A stretch of DNA of 64,000 bases from Oscheius dolichura (Eukaryota; Nematoda; Chromadorea; Rhabditida; Rhabditidae), in contig OW051492.1 of NCBI GenBank assembly GCA_932521035.1, positions 6,820,001-6,884,000 of the forward strand, read 5' to 3'. Made by a program: the position numbers and the translations under genes. The notes beneath the pieces are model-generated. The model was not told the origin of the DNA. It was given only the letters and a program-made list of their open reading frames with translations, and made no database searches. Every line of letters begins with the position of its first letter. Position 1 is the stretch's first letter. Of the stretch, positions 45,286 to 57,422 are shown piece by piece.

Positions 45286-47380
45286 ATGGAGATTGCTGTG
45301 GCCAGCGCTACTACTGTTGGATTTGGCTACCTTGGATACAGATATCTAAGGTTTACTGTATTTTATTTCATCTTATGTTTGCTTCAGGAAACATTGGAAA
45401 GTAGAAGTCAACTGTTGGTTTTGCAATGAAGACTGCCTAGTTGAATGGGAAAGCAAGAACAATTTTGTTTGCCCATTTTGTGAACAGTATAACGGATTCA
45501 CGGCCTCCGGTGATTACATTGAAAAGCCTGAACAATTCGGTAATTTATATAAAAGGTTAGACGACGAATTGCTTCGTTATTTTTTTAAAAATAATTCTAG
45601 ATACTGTATACCTGGATCAGCTACTCCCGATATAGTTCCTCTCTGTAACGGTCTTTGTACTCTTTGTAATACAAAACAGGCTATCATCGTAGAGAAGTTA
45701 GCGAATTTTGAACCTATAAACGACGTAAGTGTCAGTGGATCGCTATATTTATTTGCAGGATAAATTTAATGAAGAATATGATACATATAAGTATAAACTG
45801 GATCAAATGTATCCATTATGCAGTGAGTGTTCCATAAAGATACATGAAAAGTTCCAGAATGACAAAGTAGGTGCTTTCTTCTTTATGTAATTCTTAGTGT
45901 CATTTGAGGCTCGATACAGCCACCTCCTTGATCTCAAATATAAACTTTTTCCAATCATTAAAAGTTCCTTGGGTCAAGCCGGAAACATCGCCCTTAAAGT
46001 ATTGTTTATGGACTGCTTGACATCATCGTTAATTTAGTTAGCAAAAAGACGCCGTCGCCATTTCTTCAAAGGAGGGTTAGCAACCATTTTTGGACATTGC
46101 ATTTCATTCTTTCTTTCATTTTTTATGTTTAGCGCGCATTTTAATTTTCTACAGGAGGTATTTGGATTTTCTGTTTCTCAACCGCTTTGTAGGATACAAA
46201 TGTGATACTTGTGCCCTTACCAACAATGATTCGACAAACGCTGTCGTATTCGACTGCTTTTACTTTGCAAATGACTGCTGTAATACTGTTTGCACATCTT
46301 GTGGCTATGAAAGCTAATGAGTGCCGAGCTAATTTTCCTGACTTACTCCACCCGATGCTTCTGGCACTCCATTTTTTATCGTTTCCTTTCGAAGAGCTTG
46401 TAAGTATAACAGTTTTTAATGTTCATAAAATATGCTCTAGGCCCGGCCTGAGGATCTTCTACTCTTCAGATGTGGGGTTTCAGCCTTATTAACAGTTATG
46501 GCCATGATTATCTTGCTTGTTCCCAGAAAACTGCTGCATAAAACAAAACCAAATCGTGTAATTACCAGGTGACCATTTTTTACCTATTAAACAATAAATA
46601 TTAGTGCATTTTCCGTTGCGTCGACGCCTGTATCACAGTGCTCGTCTCAGAATGTTACTATTCGCAGTGCTTTAGAAAAGGTACTAATCATATTTATTTT
46701 TTCTTTTCTTTAGATACATTTTTGAATCTTCCAAATAACATAGTTTCTAGGAGTCATCGAAACGAACGCCTCAAATAACGCCTCACATTACGAAGCAGTC
46801 TGTGCGTGATCGTTACCAATGGCGTGAACGAGAACAATCCCCTGATATAGATCCTTATCCACGAAGAAAGAAATTTCTTCTGCAGGAGCAGAGTCTGGAA
46901 GTTTGTTCTTTATTGTCCGCAATGACTACTTCACTCAGGAAACAATGGATTGGGAACCATCACCTGCGCCCTCAGTAATAAGCTTAAGCGCTTTTAGTCG
47001 TAGGGAGCGGGAGAAGACACCGTCACGTGTCTTAGCTTCTACATTATCTTCGATGACTCTCGGTGAAACAAAACGACGAAGCCATGCCTCGGTTGTTTCT
47101 GAATTTGAAACTCCATCACTTTTTGCACATGGTAGAGTAAATAATGTAATGAAACAACATTCGAAAAATGGCATGTCTACAAATTCCGAATCCGTTAGTG
47201 AAACATGGTTCTTAATACTATCCACATCAGGTCTTCACATCGGTCAGTCAACAAGCTGTTCCAAACAACGCAAATGGTTTTGGTGCCTGGTTTATATTCC
47301 TTCTTCTTTCTTTAGTCGCCAATGTTTTCATGTTGTATTTTATGTTCTACAAACAAAATCAGACTCATAGTATTGAGTAG
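45286..47380 (+). CDS. TMEM201: inner nuclear membrane protein TMEM201 (SAMP1/NET5/Ima1)
   Basis: Inner nuclear membrane protein linked to nuclear positioning and the LINC complex. It starts MEIAVASATTVGFGYLGYRY (first hydrophobic segment). The Ima1 N-terminal zinc-binding domain follows with four CxxC-type pairs: CWFCNEDC, CPFCEQYNGF, CTLCNTKQ and CSECSIKIHEKF. Two or three membrane helices come next (near HPMLLALHFLSFPFEEL and ALLTVMAMIILLVPRKLLH), then a long Ser/Thr/Arg-rich nucleoplasmic region (TPQITPHITKQSVRDRYQ, LSAFSRREREKTPSRVLAS). A final helix (WFIFLLLSLVANVFMLYFMF) ends close to the stop. One intron, about 45869-46185, is larger than most. Confidence 0.78.
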
Positions 47381-47479
47381 TGTTTAATATATTTTATAGT
47401 ATCCATTTTTTTTTGTAATTCTAATGGTCTCATTAATTTTATCTGTGATTCAGCAAATTTCGGTTTTCAAAATGACTAT

Positions 47480-47792
47480 TATAGTCTGTTTCAAATGGAA
47501 AAACTTTTCCCGCGCGGTTCAGACCTTCAAATTTTTCAAGTTCAATTTCTTGCAAATTTTTCGATAATTGGATTTGACATAGATTCCAGCTATTTTTATG
47601 TTTTTTTGGGTAGCTTATACTTCGAATAAGCAAAAGCAGTAAGAAAAACGATAACAACATATGTAAAATTCGCATAAAAATGCATGCCAAACTTTGAGGT
47701 TGGACCATCTAGGCGGGAAAATGCTCGACCTAGATTCGACTTTTTCTTTAAAAAATTCAATTTTGAGTTTTTTGCATTTGAAATGGACTATA
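47480..47792. mobile_element. MITE copy 2 (TA-flanked, terminal inverted repeats)
   Basis: A 313-bp relative of the copy at 13801-14108. It starts TATAGTCTGTTTCAAATGG and ends GCATTTGAAATGGACTATA. The matching interior includes the GCGCGG and CAGACCTTCAAATTTTTC blocks near the start and GGTTGGACCATCTA with GCGGGAAAATGCTCGA near the end. It lies 100 bp downstream of the TMEM201 stop, between genes. Several substitutions and small indels separate the copies, so neither insertion is very recent. Confidence 0.85.
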
Positions 47793-48051
47793 TATATTTT
47801 TTTCCATTAGTATCTTTTGCATTTATAAAGTTAAAACATTGAAATTATATTTTGCTCACTATAGTATATATCTGTTTATTGTTAGATTTTAAAGGTCTGA
47901 GTTGACGAAATGGCTTGCTAAAAGCCACACAAACATAGAAGAATGAATCTCGCTTTCTCTTACATTTATAACCGTTTTACGTGTTTAATATTTTTATTTG
48001 TTGCCCTCTATTATTATTTTTCTTCGTTATCAATACTTCAACATTTATAGA

Positions 48052-49466
48052 ATGAAAACAGCTTTTTGTATATACGCTATATCTTTGTTATCCTCGATGG
48101 TCGTTGGAGATCCAATATCATTGGCTATTGGTAAGTAACACAGTTATAATAGTTTTTGGTAGACCAATAATTTCATATATTTTTTTTATTACAATGAACT
48201 TATTTTTTGCAGGCGGAGCAGTTATTCTAGCTGGTAGTGGGCTACTAAAATTTCGAGATGAAATTCGCTGCAAACTATATGAATGCTGTCAAGAGCCATA
48301 TGTTATTCCGAATTTTTATAGTATTTATTGGGTACTTGGTTAAACTTTATACCTCTAGATATGAAAGCAGCGTTAGACACGAATGTATTTGGACAACATT
48401 TGGTTATCGATACAGTATGGAATGCGATAGTTGCGCATTGGAAATCTCCAGGCCCCAAGAAGCCCCTTGTTATGTCATTCCATGGATATACTGGGACAGG
48501 AAAAAATTATGTAGCTCGGCAGGTAGTCGAAAATCTTTACAGGTATTTTTTATATTGTGTTGACTTGCTACTATATGTGGTCAACCAAATTAGACGTGGA
48601 TTTTCAGAAACGGAATGAAGTCGTCTTTTGTGCATCATATTGTAGCAACGTCCGAGTATCCCGACAGAAGTAGAACCGAAGAATATCAGGTAATGCCTTT
48701 TTTTCCTTTTATAATTCCTCGAGTTTTATAATAACTTCTTAGCGGCGAAACAAGCCCTAAATTTTTTATATTGATTGAACCTTTTGCAGTTAAAACTACG
48801 CGAAAGAATACTGAATGCAGCTCGAAAATGTGAAAGATCGGTTTTTATTTTTGATGAAATTGACAAGATGCCTGAGCAGTTGCTGTCGTTTATTAAACCT
48901 TTCCTGGACTATTACGACTCTGTCTTGGATGTTGATTTTCGCCGTTCAATATTCATTTTTCTAAGCAATCAAGGTGGCACTGCTATTGCTAATATTGCTA
49001 AAGATCATCATATTGCTGGGAAAAATAGAGAGGACCTTACACTAAAACATTTTGAAGGGCCTGTTATGAAAGAAGCTTTCAATAGAGAGGGTTTGTTTTT
49101 TCTCTCAAAAACTATTTCCAATAATTTAGGAGGATTAAAAATGTCCGAGTTAATTACAAGCCAATTAATTGACCACTTCGTACCTTTTTTACCCTTGGAA
49201 AGACAACATGTAGTGATGTGTACTGAAGATTACTTGCGAATAAGAGGTAGAAGCGATTTGGCAAAGGAACCAGAGTTTGTCCATAAAATTGTTGATTCTT
49301 TAGAGGTTTTGCAGCTCCTGTTCTGTATATTTAATATTTTCAGTATTTTCCTAAAGGGACGCCGGTATTCTCTAGTTCTGGTTGCAAACGGATTGCTCAA
49401 AAAGCGGAGTTAGAATTAAACAAGCGAAAACCTTTGCAGTCTTTGGACAACTCTGATGAACTATGA
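48052..49466 (+). CDS. Torsin family AAA+ ATPase
   Basis: ER/nuclear-envelope lumenal AAA+ protein (human TOR1A group; C. elegans OOC-5/TOR). It starts MKTAFCIYAISLLSSMVVGD, a signal peptide/hydrophobic N-terminus. LRDEIRCKLYECC-type sequence follows, then ALDTNVFGQHLVIDTVWNAI, the Torsin Walker A GYTGTGKNYVA (Asn in place of Thr/Ser), Walker B VFIFDEIDKM, sensor 1 FIFLSNQGG and the C-terminal sensor-2 GCK motif (FSSSGCKRIAQKAE). The catalytic Walker B glutamate is present. Lengthwise it is normal for the family (about 320 residues). The upstream piece at 47943 with a hydrophobic frame was not joined. Confidence 0.92.
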
Positions 49467-49490
49467 TATACATGTGTAAGATCTACCGCA

Positions 49491-49515
49491 TTATATATAT
49501 ATATATATATATATC
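49491..49515. repeat. (TA)n microsatellite
   Basis: A run of about 12 TA units just 3' of the Torsin stop, in the 300-bp gap before RPF1. Confidence 0.85.
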
Positions 49516-49764
49516 TTATTTTATCTATATTTTGTGATTATAAGCTTTAGCACTGTTTTGACCTCACCTGAGTTGAACGGGATTTGCTCAAAATTGCCTG
49601 GATTTATACCGGTTATAATTACGGCTATATTTTTAAAGTTCTAAACTATTGTAACTGTAAAGAGTTTTAAAAAACGAGATTGTGGTTTAACATATAATTG
49701 CATTACAATTGCTGTTTATTTTTTACTCGGAAGCATTTTTATATCATTGAGCAGATATATCAAA

Positions 49765-51068
49765 ATGTCGACAAAGAAAAAGGTGAAAAGGGAAGCAGTC
49801 AAAGAAGAAGGCGACATTACTATTGAATTGGACCCACCCGAACGGCAAAGACTCACTAATGAATACGCTAAAATTAAACATAAGGTCGGTTTATCTTTAT
49901 GGGTTTTCTTTTCTTACTTATATTTTCACTGGGACAATTGAATCTAAACTGATCTTTTTAAGGAGACGGCTTCGATGGACGATTTTATGCATTTGCCAAA
50001 ACATGAACGCGGAAAAGCACTGAAAAGGTCCCTGAAAAAGGTAGATTACTTTCTGTTATATTTTACGAATCTATTCAGGCTAAACGGGAACGTCAGGATG
50101 AACGAGCTAAAATTCGAGATAAACTGGGTGATGCCGCCCCAGAAAAAGAAGTTCCTAGAACAATCGAAAGCACAAGGGAATATGACGAGACCATGGTGCA
50201 AGAAGATGATGAAGAAGTTGAACATGATGAAGCTAATGATGAATTCGCTTCGTATTTCAAGCGTGAACGAAACCCGAAGGTGCTTATAACGGTTTCACCA
50301 AATGCAACTAAAGTAGGTCTCGTTTATATGTGAAAAAAATTTTTTAAAGAAAACGTTCCAATTTTGCTTTGAGCTCCATAAATGCATCCCAAATGCTGAA
50401 ATATTCACACGAAAAGGAGTTTCATTGAAAAAAGTTGTTAAACAAGCTACAACAAAGGATTATACGGATATTATTGTAGTACACGAGGATCATAAAAAGC
50501 CTAGTGGGTGCCGTTTATTTCTATATTCTGCAGTTTTACCCTTTGCATCACAATTTGGATAGTTTAGATGGTATTGTGCTTTGTCATCTTCCAGAAGGCC
50601 CGACTGCATATTTCAAAATTAATAGTCTGACGTTCACGAAAGCTTTAAAGGTTTTATTTAATAATCCATGTATAACTAATTTAGAAATTTGGCGAGAGTA
50701 CGGCTCATTATCCAGAAATTATACTGAATAATTTCAATACTCGTCTTGGGCATACAATTGCAAGAATGTTTGCATGTCTTTTCCCTCACGATCCTAAGTT
50801 TCATGGGCGTCGTGTCATCACCTTCCATAACCAGCGAGATTATGTTTTTTTTCGACATCATAGGTAATATGAGTAAAATCGTCACCAATTATTAAGATAT
50901 GAATTTAAAAAAGAAGGAGAAAAAGCGGCTTTACTAGAATTAGGCCCTCGTTTCACTTTACGGCTTAAGTGGCTTCAAAAAGGAACTTTCGATACTAGAT
51001 GGGGAGAATTCGAGTGGATTTTGAAAAGACACGAGATGGAAACCAGTCGTCGACGATTTTTCCTTTAA
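49765..51068 (+). CDS. RPF1: ribosome production factor 1 (Brix domain)
   Basis: Nucleolar factor for 60S subunit maturation. It starts [20 protein letters not shown]; the N-terminal half is Lys/Glu-rich coiled coil ([20 protein letters not shown]). The Brix domain follows: [108 protein letters not shown] and [19 protein letters not shown]. It ends with a short basic tail ([12 protein letters not shown]). Introns are 40-70 nt. Confidence 0.95.
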
Positions 51069-51222
51069 TCTTGACATACGTAGTCATTTGTTTCCCGTTA
51101 TTGTTACTTGTTATGCACACATACAGACTTATTTTTTTTTGTTCTAACAAATATCAGTATATTGCGTGTAATCGCTATCTACTTTGGCGAGCTTCTAAAT
51201 CTTCAGCATCATTGATTTTTAG

Positions 51223-51826
51223 ATGCTGGGTAACCGTTTATTTATCCTTGCTTCTCGTCATGCAAAGCTGAGAAAGATCCTAGGAGATCATACTACTTTA
51301 GGATCAGTTAGGTAATATATAGCCCTTTTGATTTTGATCCTAGTGTAATTTTCTAGATCTCGTTTCGCTTGGGGAGAGGACGCAATAGGTCCAAATGTAC
51401 CCGTAGGAGGGAAGATGGGTGCTCAAGAAAATCCGGAGCTCCACACCTACGACGGTGTGTATAGAGGCAGCCCTGAAAAAGGAGATAAACTTATACCAGA
51501 GTTAGATTGTCGGTAGTGTTTCTAATTGTCAATTTGCAGTTATTTTTACCGCACACCTACGATGGGACGTACCTATATTGATCGGTGCATTACCTATGTA
51601 ATAAGTGCTACTCTGTGGTTCTGGTTCTCATATCACATGTACTACCATTCTGGACATCTTTTTGTTTGTTTCTTTTCATAAACAAACTTTGTTTGTATTT
51701 TAGGGTCACTGGTACATGCCGTATTTACACGAATTTTCGGACGAAGAACTCGGTATTCCTCCTGACAACGCTCCCGACCCGGAATATTGGGGTCATCATA
51801 CTGAAGAATATAGAACCTACCGTTAG
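51223..51826 (+). CDS. small probable mitochondrial protein, unknown
   Basis: The ATG at 51223 directly follows tttttag. It starts MLGNRLFILASRHAKLRKIL, a basic amphipathic stretch that could be a mitochondrial presequence. Later parts read SRFAWGEDAIGPNVPVGGKM, LHTYDGVYRGSPEKGDKLIP, YFYRTPTMGRTYIDR and WYMPYLHEFSDEELGIPPDN, ending YWGHHTEEYRTYR. The Tyr/Pro/Trp-rich small-protein look is like accessory subunits of respiratory complexes, but I cannot assign it. Four exons are supported by splice signals. It follows RPF1 by 154 bp on the same strand and converges with MTCH2. Confidence 0.6.
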
Positions 51827-52196
51827 AATTGTAGATTGGGAAGATATTCGGCCTATTAAATAGTGTAAAATAAAGGGTATATCCAGTTCTGTACAAGCAT
51901 GATTTAAAATGAATATGAAACGTACTTCCTGTCGGCATCCATCAAGTAAGCAGATGAATGATTCCCCTTGAGTTAGAAGATTCATCTTGTCAATTCTACA
52001 AGCTTCCATCTGTCATTGTTTCTTCCAGAGAAAAGTATTACCATTTTTTCTGTTTTTGTGTTGTGTTTCTCGTACACGGGTCTGTATTATGCGAACGGTA
52101 GTTTCTTCGCCACCAAACAGAAAACACGATCACGTTCTAGTAATTTATTCAAGCCAAAAGATACATGGATAAAATATTCTACTAAAATACAGTCGT
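51827..52196. other. gap between convergent 51.2-kb gene and MTCH2
   Basis: About 370 bp with two 3' ends. AATAAA-like signals occur on both strands. No gene was recognised. Confidence 0.35.
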
Positions 52197-53541
52197 CTAA
52201 GCAAAATATTTGTTGCTTGCATACAGCTGTTGGTCAGGTCCAACACTCACAGCTCCAGTTTGCTCACGAAGGAACATACGAGCACCACGCTTCAATCCAT
52301 GAGGGCGAAGATAATCCCAAGCACTGTGCCAATTCAGGAAGGCAGGTGAATACGGAAGGAAAGAGACGGCTAGTCTTAAAATGACAGAGTAAGTTTTACA
52401 TAGTAAAGATTTACAACTCAACAAACAATGGTTTGCGGCGAATAGAAAACGTTCACATCTTACAGGACAACCTTTATAAAAAAACTTATCTGAACCAGCA
52501 ACAGCCATGACTGTAGAGATAACTTGGTAAGAATAACCATGAGATTGTACAACGAAAGGAATCGCTATATCACAGAACTTCCGAACCTCTTTGGCTTCCT
52601 AGAGCAGTCATTAGAAATGAAAATTAAAAAATTACATTCACACTCCTTTCATCTTGATTTTCATACATACCAATGTGGAAAATGGTACGCTCCGCTAGGA
52701 AACTTAAGGTATGCACACCAGCAAGGACGAGAACTTCGCCAATAAGTTGGGGAACCAGCCCGCTAAACAAATCTATCACTATCTGAAGGCGAAAACATAC
52801 GCGAAAAGACCGGCAGGCCCTTCTTCAACTCCAACAAGATTGAGAACTTGCCCAACAGTACCATACTTTGTTTCATTCCCAATAATCTGAGCCACTTGCC
52901 GGACCATCGCAACTGCAATTTTGTATAATATCTAGCATATTGGGATACAAACCAGTAAATGGACGAGAAACGGTGATCACAATCGTTCTAACAAACGCAT
53001 CACGAATAAAAAGGCGTAGCTTCCGCTTAAAAGATGAGTGATCGTCAATATCTTTTTCTTCTGCATCCATGTTTTCGGGAGCTCCTCCAATTTCGGGATA
53101 ATGTTGGTCGATATGTTTTGAAACGTAATGAGTAGCACTAGCTTCAACAATCAGCTTCACAATAGCCGAGTCCAATCCAGTGAACAGAACGCCAAGACCA
53201 TACTTTTTCTTCATCTGGTAGGCATAGCTGAACAAATTCGGCAAGAAATAAGCGTTTCGTCCGCCAACAATAAACGTCTTGCCAGTAGAAAGCGGAAATG
53301 GTTCATGCCCAAGTTGAATTAATGTTTTACAGCACATTAGTGGGTAGCTGGCCGTTCCCACAATTCCTTTTAGAGCAAGACCTTTCACAACACGCTCCTG
53401 AACATTATCTATTCTTATAGTAGTTCGCCATGAACTGTGGTAATTTCATTGGTGTATATTTAAAAAACTAACCTCGTCTTCATCTAAAAACCCCATAAAA
53501 CGCGCTTGAGGTTCAGCAGCAGCAGGTGCATGAGCAGCCAT
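52197..53541 (-). CDS. MTCH2: mitochondrial carrier homolog 2
   Basis: Outer mitochondrial membrane protein of the SLC25 fold, which in animals acts as an insertase for tail-anchored proteins. It starts MAAHAPAAAEPQARFMGFLD. Features include LALKGIVGTASYPLMCCKTL, GHEPFPLSTGKTFIVGGRNA, FLPNLFSYAYQMKKKYGLG, LRLFIRDAFVRTIVITVSRP, and after further helices the C-terminal block FLNWHSAWDYLRPHGLKRGA. The C-terminus ends QLYASNKYFA. The degenerate carrier signatures (no full PxD/ExxK network) are expected in this family. It lies 103 bp 3' of TRIP4 in a co-oriented series. Confidence 0.9.
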
Positions 53542-53643
53542 TCTAAACTTAAATTGTACAGTTAGAAATTGTGACAAATACAGACGATATTAATCACTTA
53601 ACGTAAAATTAAAAAAGAATCAATTCAGTTTTATTCTCATAAA

Positions 53644-55196
53644 TCAGCTTTTAAATACATCTGCCATTGCTCGACGCATTTCTTTGTCCAGTTGGAAAAA
53701 ACTACTTGAAGGAATGTAAGGAATAGGTATACGAAGTGGTTCACATACTGTGAAAATCAGCACAAAATCTCCTTTGCCTGCTAATTTTGTGTCGTTACCA
53801 TACTGAACAGATAAAATGATAAATAATAAATGCAACTTACTTCTTGCTGGAACTCTGCTATTGTAAGACAATCTTGAAGAAACACACGGCCATGTATACT
53901 CCCCGGTGTAAAATCAAGATTAATAGCTGCTGATTCTAAAGACATATCGCTTAGTGGGAAAAAGAAATCTCACCAGTGCTATATGTTTCTAGGGTTTTTC
54001 GGATATCCGCAATAGTAATTGCTTTAGGAAATGAACATACAAATACAGGTCCTTTTAATTGTAGATCTTCAGTCCATCGGATGTATTTGATTTTACCATA
54101 AGAAATTAAAGATGCGTAAGGCTGTTCCGCCGCTATGGAGAACCCTTTACTTTCTACTTCTAATATAGCTGCTGTCTCATTCATTAACGATACACTATCA
54201 GTATCCGTATAATCAGATATATTTGATCGAAAAGTAGCACCGCCATCTCTTGGATACTAAAAATTGCTTTCCTCGACCGATAAATTGACCGTACCTTTGG
54301 TACGAATCCTTTCGGTATCCATCGTGCGTCTACTGCCGTTGTCTCCATAGATTCTACAGCTTTGCGTCGTTCTTCTGATTTATGCATAATTTCTTCTATT
54401 ACGGGATCACACTGATTTGTGTAAGTAGTTTTCTTTTAAAAAACGTAAATGATTAATACAAAAGGCCACGTACTTGTTCAGAAACGCTTAAATCGAGAAG
54501 ATTAAGATTAAGTACTAATTGCTTCCGTTTTTGCTCTTTCATATCTTTTAACTCCTGCAACCTTTTTCTTACACGTTTGCGTTCATCGGCAGATAGAAAA
54601 GGATCTTTTTCCACATGAGAATAATCACTTTCCAGGTCAAATACTTTTGTTCTTTCTCTATAATTCCTTACGTGAGCGAAATCAGAGCAATACCTACGAA
54701 TCGGCATCAGCTTCCAAAAGTTTATTGCGAAATTCAGTTGCTTTGTTCAGATCAAGTCCTAAGTTGGAAAGAGACAGACTCTGACAAAGTGGTTTAATTA
54801 TATCAACAAAATATTTACATACCTTGGCGCCTTCATAAGGCTTTCCCATTAGTTTTTCATATAATTCAGCACTTTTCTTTGAATCTCTATTAAGTAACTC
54901 TCTCTCTTCTGCTGTGCACGTTAGTGTTCCGCAACAAAAGCAAGGACCGCTTCCTTCTTGCATACAGACTATTTTTCCGCAACCCAGACAATTCATTACT
55001 AGCTGATGTTTCCGGGCCTGACACTTGCAAGGATGACGACCTAAAGAAATATTTACTAAACTAGTAATTAACCTGGTAGTAATTGATCAGCTATAGACGT
55101 TTCATTCTTAGCGGCTAATACATTTCGTTGATTACTTGTCCCTCCGATTCCACTTGAACCCGGAGCAATCGACGTACGTTTCTTGCCTTTACCCAT
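53644..55196 (-). CDS. TRIP4: activating signal cointegrator 1 (ASC-1, TRIP4)
   Basis: Subunit of the ASC-1 complex, which works with the ASCC3 helicase in alkylation repair and in splitting collided ribosomes. It starts MGKGKKRTSIAPGSSGIGGT. The C2HC5 zinc-finger region shows CKCQARKHQLVMNCLGCGKI and CMQEGSGPCFCCGTL. A coiled, basic region follows (ERKRVRKRLQELKDMKEQKR), then RWIPKGFVPK. The C-terminal ASCH domain contains QPYASLISYGKIKYIRWTED and GRVFLQDCLTIAEFQQEYG. It lacks the long N-terminal part of the vertebrate protein. It is part of the co-oriented series that runs from POLR2D to MTCH2. Confidence 0.92.
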
Positions 55197-55405
55197 TTTG
55201 CTAAACAGTAGTAAATTATTTAGTAAAATTGAGTAAAATTTTACAAAAAAAATGACACTTTAGTCTTTCTTGTTTCAATGATAACGCATAAAATCTTGAA
55301 AATTAAAAAAAAAAGATGGGAAAGTAACCATAAAGATATAAAACAATACTAATCTGATTACACTATTTAACTTGAAAAAACACTATTCACAACAAATAAC
55401 ATGCC

Positions 55406-55621
55406 TCATTTGCTCCGATTTTTTTGCGAATTTTTCATACACTCTTTGAAGGCGAGGAGGTCTTGTTGGCAACTCCTCCAATCCCGTTTGTCGCTCATGC
55501 AATCTACCAGGCCGACGTGTTCATTCCAGCAGCCCGAGTTACGAATTAGTTGTTCTACTCTATCCTCTTCTGCCTTGTCTTTAGCCCAGTGAGAAGAAGT
55601 TGAACTTTCCGGCGGCGACAT
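55406..55621 (-). CDS. COA4: cytochrome c oxidase assembly factor 4 (twin CX9C)
   Basis: Small intermembrane-space protein with a CHCH fold needed for complex IV assembly. One exon, 71 residues, starting MSPPESSTSSHWAKDKAEED. The twin CX9C motif is complete: C-WNEHVGLVD-C and C-QQDLLAFKE-C, followed by a basic tail (MKNSQKNRSK). Two disulfides should form with the Mia40 relay. A cgttttcag lies five bases 5' of the ATG. It lies 275 bp from PET100, another complex IV assembly factor on the same strand. Confidence 0.9.
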   Translation of the reverse strand: MSPPESSTSSHWAKDKAEEDRVEQLIRNSGCWNEHVGLVDCMSDKRDWRSCQQDLLAFKECMKNSQKNRSK

Positions 55622-55895
55622 TACTTCTGAAAACGTGCATAAAGAAATGATGCAGAAATCGATGAAGCCGCACGTTTCCGCGGGACCTCGCGCGACAATG
55701 TTGTTGTTGCATTGTGTTACAAAATAACAAACATTATTCGCGAAAAATAGGGGACATATGATAAACACCTGATGCATTGATGATAAAAAGGCCGATATGA
55801 CTATAGAGCCTACTTCTATGTATTCAATTTAATATTTTAAAAAATTTCATTGGACACTTTAGAAGAATCTAAATTCTACAAAATGAAATAATACA

Positions 55896-56317
55896 TTAAA
55901 TTCTGTTCTCTTCCCGTATGCGTCTAGCTTCTTCAAACTTCATTTGTTCTCTAAAAGATATTTTTTTTAAAAGATTTGCACACATAAATATATAACACCA
56001 TCCAAAGTTTATGGAAAACATGAAGTTAGAGTTGTTGTTGAAAACAATAAATTAGAAACCGTCATACCTGAGGAAATTTTCATATTCTTCTTTTCTTTTC
56101 TGGACAAGTAACTCTTCCTTGAATTTAGCCATCGCTGCATCCCCCGCTGAACTGTCCGGAACTTTATAGTTCCTCATCTAAATATAATTTCACCAATTTA
56201 AAATTATATATCAACAAATGTCTTAAAAAGTGAAGGCTGATTGAAGAGCCAAAATGCGCCGACAGGAAATGCTATCATTAGGAAAAATCGCCCTGTCTCC
56301 AATTTCCATCCGCCCAT
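55896..56317 (-). CDS. PET100: cytochrome c oxidase chaperone PET100 homolog
   Basis: Inner-membrane chaperone for complex IV assembly. It starts [20 protein letters not shown], where the M-G-x-KLE start and following single helix ([13 protein letters not shown]) match PET100. After an intron at about 56180-56220 it continues with [20 protein letters not shown] and a charged helix ([20 protein letters not shown]), and stops at 55896-55898. It stands between POLR2D and COA4 in the co-oriented series. Confidence 0.85.
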
Positions 56318-56450
56318 TGAGTGCAGGAAGCTTAAAAAATCAAACTGTTATGTAAACAATCAATATAGAAACGTATTGAGAGTGAACTATTTGGCGTATC
56401 TATTAAAATCTTTACAAATCATATTATTCAAGAAGGAAAGTAATTCGTAG

Positions 56451-57072
56451 TTATTGGAACGATTTTTTGCTGTGGAGATCTTTCAGGATGTTTTCAAGCT
56501 CTTCATCTTCGATTTTGTTTTCAAGTGAGGGGATTAAAGCCTGAAACTTGATACGTTGTATTTTCTCTTTTCAGAATCTCAAAAAAGACCGACCTTAGCC
56601 TCTTCAGCAGTTTCCGGACAAAGATTACACACTTGTGCAACTTCGAACTTATGAAGCCCTTTGCTGCTGGCAGTGCCCGATGAAGAGAAAATGGATCGAA
56701 TTGCTCGTATTGTTTCACGGTTTTTGAACCTTGAGAGTCGACGAGAATAGTTTAAGGTTTTTATAAATACCTAAAATATGCATATTACCGGTCAAAGTAC
56801 CAAAAACTTCGGACATGTCTTCAATATCATCTTTGGCTTCATTTTGATGTCTTCGATGTTCTAACAGAAGATAAACCTCAGATGTTAGCAGAGCATCACA
56901 GTTGGGATTTTCAAATTCTGCAATGAAAACATGAAAGTTATGTTCCGTTTCCGGCTATTCTATTATAGATACATCAGTAAAAATAATGCAAAAATTAAAA
57001 TAAACCTTTGGGAAACTTTAATTCGGTAGCGTCTTCTTCAACTGGCTGGTCATCACTTGATGTAGAGGCCAT
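56451..57072 (-). CDS. POLR2D: RNA polymerase II subunit RPB4
   Basis: Stalk subunit of RNA polymerase II that pairs with RPB7. It starts [20 protein letters not shown], then [93 protein letters not shown] and ends HSKKSFQ, all as in the family. The ATG is two bases after ctttcag. First gene of the co-oriented series running left to MTCH2; the next gene (PET100) starts 134 bp downstream. Confidence 0.96.
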
Positions 57073-57422
57073 CACTGAAAGAACGAGTGGTAAGTATCAA
57101 TAAGCCACACAACAAAACACCAAAAAGCACAAACTAAATGAAAATATTGAAAGGGCTCGACCACAAGAATAAACGCGTCGCCAAGAAATTTTAGCAACCG
57201 AGCACCGTTTCTACCTACTTGCCTATCACAACTAGTAATACAATACATTGTATAACCCACAGAAAACAATAAAAGAAAGCGAAAACCTATAAAAGCGGCA
57301 CCGCAGTGTTACGGTTAATCCTCCTAATGCATTTACAATAACAATATATATATATATATATATATATAATACGGAATATATATATATATATATAATACGG
57401 AATGATAACATCAACTTTTCTG
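57073..57422. repeat. intergenic gap with duplicated (TA)n microsatellite
   Basis: About 350 bp between MRM1 and POLR2D. Two (TA)n runs (about 57344-57366 and 57376-57393) are each followed by ATACGGAAT, so a unit of roughly 30 bp is tandemly duplicated. No gene was recognised. Confidence 0.6.
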
